From: Cinnamomum chago
Taxonomy: Eukaryota; Streptophyta; Magnoliopsida; Laurales; Lauraceae
Reading direction: 5' to 3'
DNA length: 64,000 nt
NCBI GenBank assembly: GCA_038049695.1
Contig: CP142453.1
Span: 130,893,001-130,957,000 of the forward strand
The notes beneath the pieces are model-generated. The model made no database searches, was not told the origin of the DNA, and worked only from the letters and a program-made list of their open reading frames with translations. Positions 46,701 through 59,000 of this stretch are shown here, in pieces. Positions within the stretch are counted from its first letter, which is position 1. Each line of letters starts with the position of its first letter. The position numbers were made by a program, and so were the translations under genes.

Positions 46701-48612
46701 TAGTGCAAATGCTAAGATGCATATGTGAAATTACTAGATAGATAGAATTATGGAAGAGCACATAAGAGGAAACTTGAAGGTGGCTCCAGTCATCATCAAT
46801 CATCATCATCAACTATGTTGGGGGTCAGCTATATGCCATTCCAGTCTATCCTGGGCCAAATCCTTGGATAAGTTCCACTTCTTTAAATATATCTTTACTA
46901 GAATTCCACACACGTTCTCTTCGGCCTACCCATTTTTTTGAGAAGCCATGAACCAGCATAGAAAAACTCTCTCACCAATGCCCTTCTTGTGTTGCATTGG
47001 ACATGTGCAAACCTTTTCAAATGAGTTTCTCTTAATTTATCATTGATACTTGCTCCACCTAGATGCTCTTGAATGTGCTGATTTTTGTATTCCATCTTTC
47101 CTAGTTTTTCACCCAATTCAACATTCCTATCTCTGCTGTATTCATTTTTTGCATGTGGCGTTTCCCAATTGACCCTCATTTCTAGCTTAGGGTCACATGG
47201 CGAAATTGGAGACGGAGATATTAGGATTATGCTTCTCTTGCTATATGGGTCCAACCAACCACCACCACATACTCGTGCGGGCGCACATGTGCTCACCCAA
47301 AAAAAAAAAAGTGAAAAAGAGGCAAAAGAAGAGAAGGCCTTCGTAATTGTTTAAAAACAAACAGATGGGTTGGGAGTGATATCAACCAAAACTGCAAAAT
47401 CAAATTTAGATCTAACTGTTGCTAGTTGAACCCATATGATATGGTAAATTGCCATTTTAGTTTGCATATAGAATACCTTTTTTTAGTAGTACATAGTTCA
47501 AACTGTCTGATTCTAATAACATTGTTTACACATATGCATCATGTGGCTTGGGTATGGCACGGTATGACCGTGAGTATATAAGAAGCCACATGGGTGATAT
47601 TGAAAAGCCTCCATTGTTGCTTTACCCACATGTTAGAGTTTAAATATTTGGGTGATCAACTATCATTGTTGGGTATGCAAGCTAATATCTTAGTTTGTTT
47701 AGGATGGTTCCACTCTTGGATGGGGATTGTTGTTTCTGGATTCTCATATTCTCAACTCCATCATTTCTTTTCCTCAATTAGTATGAAAATGGTTGGAGAT
47801 TTAGAGTACTTGCTCATATTAGATTGAAACTAGAATGTGGCGTTTAAGTTAGTCCCCTAAACTAAATTTTAGTTTTGGTATTTACTGTTTTCCATATATT
47901 ATATTTTAGGCGACACACTATTAGCTAGTGTTAGAGGTGAGATAGGAAGAGAAATTCTTTGACTGTCGCGGACAATTATTATTATGCTCGTCTGCTTGCA
48001 AGTTGTGGCTGAACTTTACTCTTTTAAAGATTCAAAGTGTAATTTGTTTGTAGGATCACTTGGCGCTGATGATGGAGCTTCTTGGGATGATGCCACGCAA
48101 AGTGAGTCTTGTCTCCCGTCTTTAGAAATACTTGTTTGAATTTTTGGTGCTGCTTCATTTATCTGTCAAATGTACTCTTTCAGATTGCTTTGGGTGGGAG
48201 ATATTCACGTGACTTCTTCAACAGATATGGGGACTTGAGGCACATACGCCGCCTACGTTTCTGGCCCCTTAACAAAGTACTTACGGAGAAGTATGACTTC
48301 AGTGACCAAGATGCAAATGACATGGCTGATTTCCTAGTTCCAATACTAGATTTTGTCCCAGAGAAGCGACCGACAGCTGCCCAATGCCTTATGCATCCAT
48401 GGATCTGTGCTGGTCCCCAACTTCTTCAGCCTTCTTCTGCTGTTGAAACCCAATCTGCAGATGGTGTTTCTGACAAGAAGAAAAGGGAGAAGGATGAGAG
48501 GGAAGCAATGGAGGTTGGGATTGGGAACATTGTTATTGATGGAGCTTCAATGTCTGGGAGTGACCCTCAAGGGCCTCAACCTAGTAGTAGACCCAACAGC
48601 GCGTCAAGGTAG
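40740..48612 (+). CDS. SRPK: SRSF protein kinase (SRPK), four exons, 551 aa
   Basis: Exons: 40740-40940, 41047-42024, 48054-48101 and 48184-48612, all phase 0 with GT-AG borders. The enzyme phosphorylates Ser/Arg-rich splicing factors. Kinase marks: glycine loop KLGWGHFSTVWLA (G51), ATP lysine in VALKV (K73), catalytic loop IIHTDLKPEN (D175; the HTD form is typical of SRPKs), DFG at 327-329, and YRCPEVLLG..STSADLWS. A non-conserved spacer of about 130 residues (roughly 188-318), with the basic stretch KKKIRRKAKR, splits the kinase core, as in all SRPKs, where it controls localisation. The last exon covers the end of the C-lobe (EKRPTAAQCLMHPW) and a Ser-rich tail. Intron 2 is 6029 bp and holds a LINE remnant. 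The three Arabidopsis-type subgroups cannot be separated here. Confidence 0.95.
42025..46796 (+). other. Left part of SRPK intron 2
   Basis: Noncoding. About 42601-42616 (TAGCATAGTTGGAAGG) resembles a tRNA A-box, without a convincing B-box. About 43165-43255 holds two or three copies of GGCCATTC(C/T)TGG-type words. A (TG)n run occurs near 44924-44934. Coding frames in this stretch have no family likeness. Confidence 0.45.
46797..47200 (-). mobile_element. RTE-type LINE remnant (3' end of ORF2)
   Basis: On the minus strand: HIQEHLGGASINDKLRETHL, then KRFAHVQ, KKMGRPKRTCVEF, and further on LSKDLAQDRLEWH with a final ADPQ. These match the C-terminal tail after the reverse transcriptase of plant RTE-like LINEs, including the GRPK..W motif and the terminal ADP. 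Frame changes and stops separate the blocks. It ends at 46797 next to a run of ATC/ATT triplets (about 46790-46811), the usual simple tail. The reverse transcriptase core itself is missing (5' truncation). Confidence 0.8.
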
Positions 48613-49596
48613 GCTGTGCCTTCTCACAGATGGTCTTGCATGTAACTTTTCTCTTTTTAGCCTCTATTGGTTCGGCCGAGGGTGATTGCTCCTTTCGGTT
48701 TTAGTCTTCAATGTGCAGCATGACAATGCTCCAAACAAGTTAAGATTTTTGGTTGTGGAAGTCTTGGGCTCTCCTAATTCATTTTTCTCATCAGGGTAGT
48801 AGTGATAACACTCAGCTCTATGCCGAACTGCACAAATTTGTTGGTGGTTGTAAAACCTCTTAATGTTGTTTGGTAGGATTCATATGTGACACTTCTGCTA
48901 ATGCCACTGGGTTGATGCTGCTATATGCTTTCAGTGGCTTGTGGAATTTGTTTGGTTTGTACCTGAATCCTATTTATCATTTCTCACATATTGGCCTTTT
49001 GCAGAGTAAAGCACTTGGTGTGAAGTTGACTGCAGAAAACCTGTACTGGGATGCCTTTTCTTTGATCACTTGATACATCAGTAATTCCATCTCGGTACGT
49101 GTGTTGAGCACTTGTGAGAGGGTCCCAGTTGTATTCTGCATAGTCCAAGATTTTTAGGATTGAAGCTGATAGAAAATCTGATGGATAATGAATGGAATTT
49201 GGGCGGATTCTTTTAATCGATGATTTACCTGTCAGGAAAGTCCTCTAAATGAGTTGTTACTTGTTAGGATTATGGTCCAATTGGTGTGGGTTTTGGACTA
49301 TTGCTTATCCATGATAGTGCTTGTGGGCTGTTGTGGACGGTATTCAAACCTGCACTTTCAGGCCATGTCCACAAAATCTAGTTTCAATTATGCCTTTTTC
49401 GGCCATGTCCACAAAATCTAATTTCAATTATGCCTTTTTCACCCCCGACAGAGATTGAAAGGATAAAAAGGCTTCTTAGATCTACTTTCATTTAATTAAA
49501 CCCAAGGTGTTACATTGGTTACCCTGAATTTACTGTGGTTTATTGGTACTTTTGTTGACTTACTGGTAATAGAAAAATTTTCATTTTTTTGTATTA
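48613..49596 (+). other. 3' UTR and downstream flank of SRPK, with a 40-bp duplication
   Basis: The first several hundred bases should be 3' UTR; no single poly(A) signal stands out. About 49362-49401 and 49402-49441 are two near-identical head-to-tail copies of a 40-bp unit (GGCCATGTCCACAAAATCTA). No other gene is seen. Confidence 0.5.
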
Positions 49597-49604
49597 ATTT
49601 CTAT

Positions 49605-50486
49605 TAGAGCTGCACAAAAAATCTAGTGTCACCACAAAAATGAATCGAACCGGGGCGGTTCGGATTGGTTTTATGTAGATCGGTTCGGACAATGGTTTGA
49701 AAATCATTGAAGCTGCCTTATATCGGTCGGTTATTGGTTTGAACTTACAGATAACCTCCTAAACCGAATCAACCGTATGTATTAATTTCAGTATTGAGTT
49801 TTAACTATTTTAGCCTTGGGGGAAGTGCTTGTATATTTAACTTATGTTGGATGATGGCCTTATAGAAAGTATGTATTATTGGGTTTTGAGTAGCGCTGCC
49901 GAGGGGTTTGGTCTGACCTAAGAGAAAGTGAACTATGAAAATACTCATCTCAATTAGTTCAAAATTGGGGCTATATTCCACTTGAACCCATGCTGTGGCA
50001 AAAAAAGAAAAAAGAAACTAGTTCCTTTTGTGTTGAATTCATTGGTCTGGATGAAGCAATGTAGTCTAGTCCAGATTTTATGTAGAGAAATAGGCATGTG
50101 CCTGGCCATTTTGTTGGTATATTTTACCAGAAGATTTGAATTGCTTCAGCTCATTGGCCTGAAAAGTTGGCCAAACCTGGCCTGGGCCATGCAATCATAC
50201 GTCCGGATGATGGATGGAAAGAGTTCATCATTTTTAGATGTATGCTTCCTTAGTTGAAACGAATTATGAAATATATTTTAGTGTTTATTACAGCTACTTA
50301 TTATTTTATTTGATGGACCAAATTTGAATTGCAATTTTTTTATGAAAAAAAATAATAAAAACAAAAAAAAACCGTAACCGAACCGAATCCGGTTCGGTTC
50401 GGTTTGGAAAAATAGAAAACCGATTGGTTCGATTTAGTTGATGGTTTCTCCTCTAAACCAATCCGAATCGTCCATGTGCACCCCTA
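49605..50486. mobile_element. hAT-type nonautonomous element with 8-bp target duplication
   Basis: 882 bp between perfect 8-bp duplicates ATTTCTAT (49597-49604 and 50487-50494). Ends TAGAGCTGCAC and GTGCACCCCTA are imperfect inverted repeats (9 of 11). Subterminal inverted words follow (CGGTTCGGATTGGTT near the left end; AACCAATCCGAATCG near the right). Repeated GGTTCGG words fill both ends. An 8-bp duplication is the hAT mark. An open frame at 49982-50257 has no transposase likeness. Confidence 0.8.
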
Positions 50487-50494
50487 ATTTCTAT

Positions 50495-53002
50495 GGGCAA
50501 AAAACTGGTCATGAATTTAAATTATGACTAATGGCCCAACAATTAAAGCTCTGTGGGCTTGATTTTGCCCCGGCTAAAGCTTGTCCATGCCTACCAGCAT
50601 GTTCCCAGGCCTATAATCGACGCTCATCTAGTTGTCCTTAATGTCGGGTTGGGTGGTTCTCAAATTGGGCCTCAAATACTAGATCCTTTGGTATGGGCAT
50701 CGGGAGTCAGGACCCTCTTCCCAGGCCCTTTTGGTAATTTACTAGGTTATTAAAAGTGATGTAAAACCTTCATTTTTTAGTCAAGAGGCCATATCAAAAG
50801 TACACGTTTTTAAAATTTTCTCCTTTTAAAAAAAAAAAAGTTAAAAAATCAACCTCATTTTTTCACTAAATGACAAAAAAATACATATATTTTACATAAA
50901 AAGTAAAAAAAGATTCCCCACCAATCTACTAGAGACAAAATACCATTATACCTTCCTTGTATTTTATTTTCTCTTTATTTGATGTTTTACATCACATTTA
51001 CGTTAATCGTAAATTGTCAAACTGCCCTAAACACACCATATAAAGTCCTATGCAGGTCGCATCCAGGCCATGGTCGGCCCAAAGTGAGCGTAAGGCGACT
51101 TCTACTTTAAGCCCCATTTATCTTAAGGCATTAAAATAAGGCACAAGCCCATACCACTTGCCTAAAACCACAGCCCAAGTCCATACCAAAATTGGTTGGG
51201 TCATGAGCCGCCTAAGTTGAGAGGTAGAGGCATGAAATAGAGATGGCAAACATGGGCTAACTATCTCTAACCACGGATGAAAAATAGATATTTGGCGAAA
51301 CTGATTCAAGTAAAGCCACGTGAAAGCTATGGCCTTAAAAAGTTTCAGAACAATGATCACACTTGGTGCAGCCCACCCGGAGTCAGGACTCGATTGTGAC
51401 CATCCATTAATTCTCTGAATCATGCGAACCACATAACACCTGCAAATGTATGGAGAGGACCCCATCTAATGATTTCCATTTTTTGGTATCATGTCATGAT
51501 TGAATATGTAAATGGTCCCAACACCAAATTCCATAAACATTGGATGCGCCTGGTGGGCCCCACATAAAGCCATCAAATGTGATACATTATTCACGTGGGC
51601 CCCATAAAGAATAGCAGCCACTTTAACCATCATAATATCAACTCCCACTTCTTTGTTGTCTTGACTTCTAAGGTGTCATTATAACCCGGTGGATCTTTGC
51701 TCTTGGACAGGGATATAAATGAGACCCATACATGACCCGATTACTTGTGGGTGGGTGGATAAGGCTGATGGACTTGGACCCAGCTCTCATATAGTTCCAA
51801 ATAAGGCCCATATAGAAATTTCACTGGCTGAATTGTTCAGGGCCCATTGCCATCTCTCATTTTACTGTTGGTGTAAAAAAGCTGGATCAAAGCCCAGTTA
51901 CATCACTGTGAGATCCATTAATCATGTTTGGACTCAACTGCCTAGCCAATAGATGTGATATCATTAATCCATTGAGTTGTGCCTTTTGGGTTGGGTACTA
52001 ACTTAATGCTAGTTCATGTGAAGTGTGGACGAAATTGGGTGCTGCATGGGCCTGCCAGGGATCAGTGGTGGGCCTAGGATTCTTGTTTGAGGGGTGCGGA
52101 TCCTAATCGTAATATGGGTTTTGGGGCAAAGTCAGGATTTTCATGTGGATTTCGAAGGTGGGCCCACAGTTTTTTATTGAATTTTTGTAAGGACTTTCAT
52201 ATAGATTTTGGAAGTGCACCGCAATTTGACGGGTGCGTCTACACCCACATGGACATGGCCATACTTGGGTCAACCCATGCCAGGGATGGCTGGACACTGT
52301 CCGGGCCAAGGCCATTCGGTTGTTATTGAGTGCAATATCCAAAGCATCTGTGGGCTTCATAGTTTCTCTTCTTTTTTTTTTCCACTTTTCCCCTCTTTTG
52401 TGCAGTCTTCATAATTAGGTCCACATGCATGTTAATTGCAATTTTTATGCTGTCCTAAAAATGATGATTGAGCTAGGCCCATAGTTGGCTCTGTAAGAAT
52501 ACACAGTCCCTCATACAGCCCGTTTAGCTATTGGGCCTAAAGATAAGCCGAGCCTAAAGACCCCATGCTAACACTGTACATAAAAGTGGGCTACATAATT
52601 CCATCCAAAAGTCCATCCAATCATTCATGATCACTGTCTATCAGCATTGCTTTGGCCATAATAGTCTACATCTTAAAACATACAAACTCTCAACCTTAAC
52701 TTAAAATCATTAAGAGCAAACAAATAAGAAACCATTAAAGACAAAACAAATCTGTTTTATTTGATTTTGTTTATTGGAACAACATGCATAATACAATTCA
52801 ATGAGATGCAGGAGAAGAAAATTGAGATACAATGGTGAAGATGGATATACTATCTTCTAATAGGAGAAGAAAGTGGGGGAGTTAGGAAGGTCCTAACAAT
52901 CCCCAGATAACAATTGATTTTATTGCTTACATCTAGGGGTCTGGTCAACAAGGTATTGGCCCCTCCCATTTCTGCTGCCTTGAGTCTCTTTGCGTTTGGC
53001 AG
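50495..53002. other. Intergenic between hAT element and TauE gene
   Basis: No gene is recognised. The region is rich in GGGCCC and CCCAC words, and the several overlapping open frames between 51118 and 52418 have no family likeness. The last part (about 52700-53002) may be the 3' UTR of the TauE/SafE gene. Confidence 0.45.
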
Positions 53003-56000
53003 TCACTCATCACAAAAGCCTAGAAACCCCATGTATTCATGTTCATGAATCATTCGAATGCTCTTCTCAATGCCAACAACACCTGAATAAATTAAGAAGT
53101 TTAGCCTCCAAAAGGACATATGTTATTGGGGTGTCATAAATTTAAGAGTAATTATAAGCTGCAATTCTCTGATCACATATGATGAGTAAGCAAGAGTTCT
53201 AAAAGAATGATTTTTTAGGAACCTTTAGAGCATTATATTTATATAGGATTTTGACAAAGATAGTAAGTGGAGGGAATTGGTTGAATACCCATTGTGAGAG
53301 CACTAGCAAATATTACTGCAGAGAGAATGAAGACAATGAGAGAAGCTCTCTTGAGCAACATGACCAGCTTTCTAACCAAGAACTGACCCCAAAACCCAGC
53401 CACTACAGAAACCGCAGTAAGATATAGAGCTGCAAGACCAGAGTGAGTTTGTGATTGTTATTACCACCAAGCAATACTGTTTAGAGTTATAGAACTAGAA
53501 ATACGAGTCTTTAAGTTGACCTTAGATTGAGGCCTTGATGATGATGGGTGTAAGTTTGGTGTAACCTTAATGATGTAATTGTAAAAAGTGAAACACACAT
53601 TTTTTTTTTCAAGACTTGTAAACTTGTTTTGATTCTCCATCACCAATCGCATCAACTAGGTATATTACAGATTTATTTGGCTCGGTGACTTTCATATCAA
53701 GTCGAATTTTTTAGTTTTTAAACCATGGCCAACACTAAAAAATACCTCCTGTTGGGCGTTCCAAAAAAGATACCAAGGCCATCTTTCCAAAACAAATTCT
53801 GAGTTCTCCATTTAAAAGGGAGGTGTTTAAATGACAACAGATTTAACTAGCGCGAAATAACCTTTTTTAATCAAATCAATTTCTTTAAATTTTAAAATCT
53901 CAAATACTACTTAGTACTAAAACAAAGAATATTTAGGGAGAGACCCCAGTTGGAGAAGTTGTAATTCTCCCAAATTGAATTCTCTGAATTCCAGAAATCA
54001 ACCAGGTCCTGACATATCAATTTAAGTCTGACCCAGTAACTCATGTCCAATTTTTGAAATCTTGATAGCTTACATGTGGTTATGGCGTCAAAAAACTAAA
54101 AATGACAACACTAAGGATTATCATAGAGATGATGACGGTAATTATGATAACAATGATGTAAGGAGAAGTGGGCCTACCAAAAGGGATGGGGAATCTCTTA
54201 AGGAAATAGAACTCCACCACAGAGAGTGAAGATGAGAACATCATCACAAAGGTTGCCGTCGCACTAGCAACCTACAAAAGCCAGAGAATCACAAGTGGTA
54301 GACTAAGAAACAACATACCAGAAATTCCAACCATATGTTGTAATCTTCAGTGTTCCAAGAAGCAAGAGAACCATATGAATCTGTTACAATACTTCAATAT
54401 TCAGTTGGCAAAGGTGGACAGATGATTGAGACCATACATTTGGTGGTCCTGAATGGATATATATGTGCGGACTGCAGAATGGCAGTTAAAAGTGTTTAGA
54501 ACCTCAAATCGACTCAATCCGACGCGGCTCAGTCCACACTCTATTCTCTGAGTTTTCATATGACCTCTTTTATTTGGCCAAGCTTCTAAAATCCAAATCA
54601 CTCAAATTACCACTCTCTTGTGTATTGACATCGACCAAAATCTTACTCTAATTAGAGTGAAACTCATGCTAGATTAACCACATGTAACACGTGATCAGTA
54701 TTTTGTTTTTGAAAGGTAATCACTAGTTTTGCATTTGATCAAATAAATCTATTTTCTGAACTGGAATAGACCTTTCTCAATCAATAACTAAGTAATCCAC
54801 TGTTCACATGGGGGACAGTGATGTATGAGACACGTTCAAGTATGCGTAGGTCCCTCAATTCAATCAATATCAGATGGCAAAACAAAATGAAGAAAGGAAA
54901 AGGGGTTACAATACTAATTGAATCATGAAATGCCTAGATATTTTGTTAAAAAAGGCATTACCCAACAAAGTTTAAGAACTTGTATGACAAGCATCTCATA
55001 CTCACCATCATACTTGGAGGGGAAAAAAATTAACCCCAATCATATTAGGCCTGGATATTTTTTAATAAAACAGGCAGTTGAACCCAAGGTGTTGGAAGGG
55101 TTGTAGCAGTGATGGTTTTGTCTTGTGTCCTAATTACAATTGTCTGCCATCATTTGGTGCTGTTGTGAATTTGTTGCATGACATAAATTACTATGAGAAC
55201 AGATATCTGGATCTATTCCAATTTTATTTTTTTTCATAATTGAGTCAAATATAACGAACAGTCTTATTTGTTAAGACGTCTAATTTAAGCAGTTTTATTT
55301 CAACCATATCTATTTCTATCAGCTCCATCGCAAATAGATAAGACTTGCCAAACAAGACTTTGCCGATTTGAATTTTATACATTGGACCCAATAATTATTT
55401 ATAAAGATCAAGCTTAGAGAATCTTCAACCAGGGACATCCGAGTCCGGACTCATTTTCATGTTTGGAGTACATGGATGGGTCTCAACGTCATTGATTCCT
55501 ATGGGGCACATTTAGAATAGTCAGAGACTGTGAGGACAAAACAACAATCATCTCCTTGGATTAAGCTTAGTTTGATTTTATTTTTTGGACCTGTGTAGGG
55601 CATATCGACCTTTCTCAGATGACGGACTTCCAGTTGTTTTGTTCTTAGATCTTTGTAATTGTTTATGACAATGAACAAAACAACAGTGATCTTTCCATAC
55701 TTTCATTATAGATTTTTCCATCCACTACCCACAAAATCAAAGAGGGACAACCACACAAAGCAACAAAACGAGGGTATGCAAGAGAGAGAGAGAGAGAGGG
55801 TCTGCAAAATTGCGTAGAAAACATGTACAGGTAATAGTAATACCAAGCCTATTTTATTGGTTAAAATCCCTTGAAGATTCCAGGGCCTCGGTTGCCTGTT
55901 CGACTTGGTAATGGCTTACTTATTTGTGTCCGGATCCTCTGAGGCTTTGACTTGAAGATATCTTGAGTGGAAGGAGTGGAACTCTACGTCAGGGCCCACT

Positions 56001-59000
56001 CGGTCCCACCAAGTGCATGGGGTATCCCAAGATTTTATCCCAAGAGGTGTTGTTCTGATAGTAAGATGGACTATTTGATTAAAAACGTTTTTAATGAGAC
56101 ATAAAAAAAAGGTTAATTTTACTGTGGAACCAAAGTCCTACTATCCTAAAAAAAAAACTCGCACTAAAATAAAATTTGGGAATATCTCATACTACATGGG
56201 CCATCCATTTTGAATAGATGAGCTCCAATGTGGAGTTTCACTCTTTCAATTAAGAATTTCTCTAACCCAAACCATTGGATGTTCCGAACTATGGCTTTTG
56301 TAGTTTGCAAGCCTTTTTCTTTATTTATTTATTTTCTTTTTGACTGAAAAGATTCTTTATTCACGAGTATATACTTGAATTGTTATCTGCACTTAAATTA
56401 TTCAAGTGGCTAAGGAAGTCCAACAATGATCCGAAGGTCCCCACTTATGCTTTTATGGCAAGTGGTTATGACAAATGGGGTCTCGTGACTTCTATGCACT
56501 AACTAAAGTCTCAATGGAATAATAATAACAACAACGTTGACCATGGCGAGACGGACAAGGATAATGATATTTTAAAGTATAATATCTTACTTGTTATAAA
56601 GGAATCTGAAAGGGTAGTTCAGTTAGTCTAGGATAACGGTTTGCACTTAAAAGTTGTAGGTTTAAAACTGCACTAGCACACTGAGCTATAGAGGAGTTTA
56701 TCCGGTTTACCTCTGGGCCTCGAAGGATTAATTCAGCCCAAATAGTTGGAAACCCTCCTATAGCTAAAAAAAAAAAAAAAAAACTCGTTGTTGTAAAGGA
56801 AACATGTGCAAACTAAAAATTTTAGTAGGTGAATGAAATTACTTCACCACTTGAGAAATAAACATAAGATAGAAAGGTGAAAGTTACCTGTGGAGTGACT
56901 CCAATCTCAAGAAGCAAAGGGCCCAATACAAATCCACCTCCGGAACCCAACAAACCTCCCACCGTTCCTCCTACAATGCCGCAGAGAGCACAGAAGAGCA
57001 GATGGAGACTGCTCCATTCAATTGTAGCCTCGCAAACAGCTTCAGTGTTCCCACTCATCTTCCTCCTCTTTTCTTCTCTGTGGAGTTTCATTGCCCCATA
57101 TAGAAACACAAACAATCCCACAGGAATCTAAAAGACAAAAAACCCAAATCCCAACTTTATTTCTTTCCTTGAGATGATTTTTTGTTTTTATTTTAAAAAG
57201 GAATTTTTTTTAATGTTTACCTTTAAATGGCTAAAACTTAAATATTTTCCTAAGAGTTATTCATATAATATAAGTGCGATATTTTGTACATGTAAGCTAT
57301 TGCATGGTGTGATGCATGTTGGGGCGGACAGAGGCACAAACATATGGGTGCGGGTCGCACTCATTAAACCACGGTGCGCTTTTAAAAAATGAATAAAAAT
57401 TGTGGGTGCACAAAAATCTGGGTGCGGCCGCACTCGTTAAACCGCGGTGCGCTTTAAATTTTTTAATAAAAATTGTGGGTACAACCTTAAAATCTAGATA
57501 AAAATCTTTAGTGCGCACCCTCGTCCCCCACTGAAAGTAAGGTCTTGTGGCAGCTGTTCCAGTAAAAGAAAATGATAGTAACGGTTGCATGTGCCATTTG
57601 CCTGTAGGATGTTGAGTACCCAATACAAGGGGCAGAAAGTGACAAAACAATTACAACCACTTGCCTGTAGGATATTGAGTACCCAGTACAAGGGACTGCA
57701 GAGAGTTGTATCATTCTGCAAGAGGGGAAAAACAACAACAACAAAAAATGAGTCTTGAGACATTTTGTCATGTCTCTTGCCATGTAGTAACAAGGAATAG
57801 TTGTGAGTTAGTCAGTTACTGGCCTTGAAGATCTGAAGAAGCACAAAACAAGTCCACACGGCCATTAGCACCAGAAGCCGCTTCCACCTTAGGTTAAATC
57901 GCATTATTTCCTGTTGTAGAAAGAAAAAAAGAAATTGAGAGATTTGTCGTTTTGATAGAGAGGACATAAATACCTGATTTATCATTTCAAATGGTTTAAA
58001 ATTCAAACAACTTATTAATATGAGATGACTTGGCCAAGTCTCCCTCTATTTGACTCAGTACTCCTTCAAAATGAAAGGACTCGGGAGGAAAAGTCAGGAG
58101 GAATTTCTTTACCCCGGCAAAAACAATGCATTTTTGATAAAATTCAGACTTGAACATGGGACTTTCTGTACATGTACACACTTTCCAACCAATTAAGCTA
58201 CATGGCATTGCACATTTGCACTAAATGGATGTCCTTTTCTTTTATAAAACACTATCAAGTCGGGCTCAAGCTAATACTATTTTATATGGGCTGAGCTCGG
58301 ATAAGCACTTGTGGTCAGATTCGAGCCAGGGCCGAGCTTGGGCCTAAGGGTTAAAATTCGGGCCGGACCTGATTTTGTACAGCCAGCCCCAACCCGGCCA
58401 TGAACATCAGTGCCTCCTTGTCTAATAGGGTAGTGGGTCCCAAATGCCAATTCCCAAACACCACCCACAACCCAAGTAGAGAGAGAGAGAGCTTCTTTAT
58501 CGAGTTACTTCTTACCAATCTGGACCTTTCTACTCCGGGAAGGAGAGGCTCATATTCTGCATCTACGATAGCTGAATAAAAGGAAAACAAACTGTCACCG
58601 TTACAAAAATAGAAAAAACTTTATTATAGAAGGGAAATATTAAAGTGAGAATTATATGAGAAATTTTTTACGGGGCCAACTAACAACCTATCCAAACTTA
58701 ACAATCAATAGAAAATCCCCTGATGGTCACTAATTTCAAGGATTGACATACATTCGAATGGACTGAACCGTTGGATTAAGGTTTAGATATTTTTTTGAAT
58801 ATGATGCTATAAAACTTTTGAGCTACGGATGAAAGGGTTAGAGGCATAGGTTTGAGTCAAACATGAAGTGGTCTCACTCTCACATACATCTTTCCATCGG
58901 CCATCCCATTTCCAAAGGTTGTGGCCCACAAAAAAATTCCCACGTTATATTTGAGAACCACCTTAATATTACCCATTATAGAAATAAATTCTTACCTTGT

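Noticed and set aside
49640-50420. GGTTCGG repeats as interstitial telomere sequence
   Set aside because: They are not the plant telomere repeat (TTTAGGG) and fall exactly within an element bounded by hAT-type ends and duplications.
51118-52418. Overlapping open frames on both strands around 51-52.4 kb
   Set aside because: No recognisable motif, heavy overlap between strands, and GGGCCC-rich noncoding composition.
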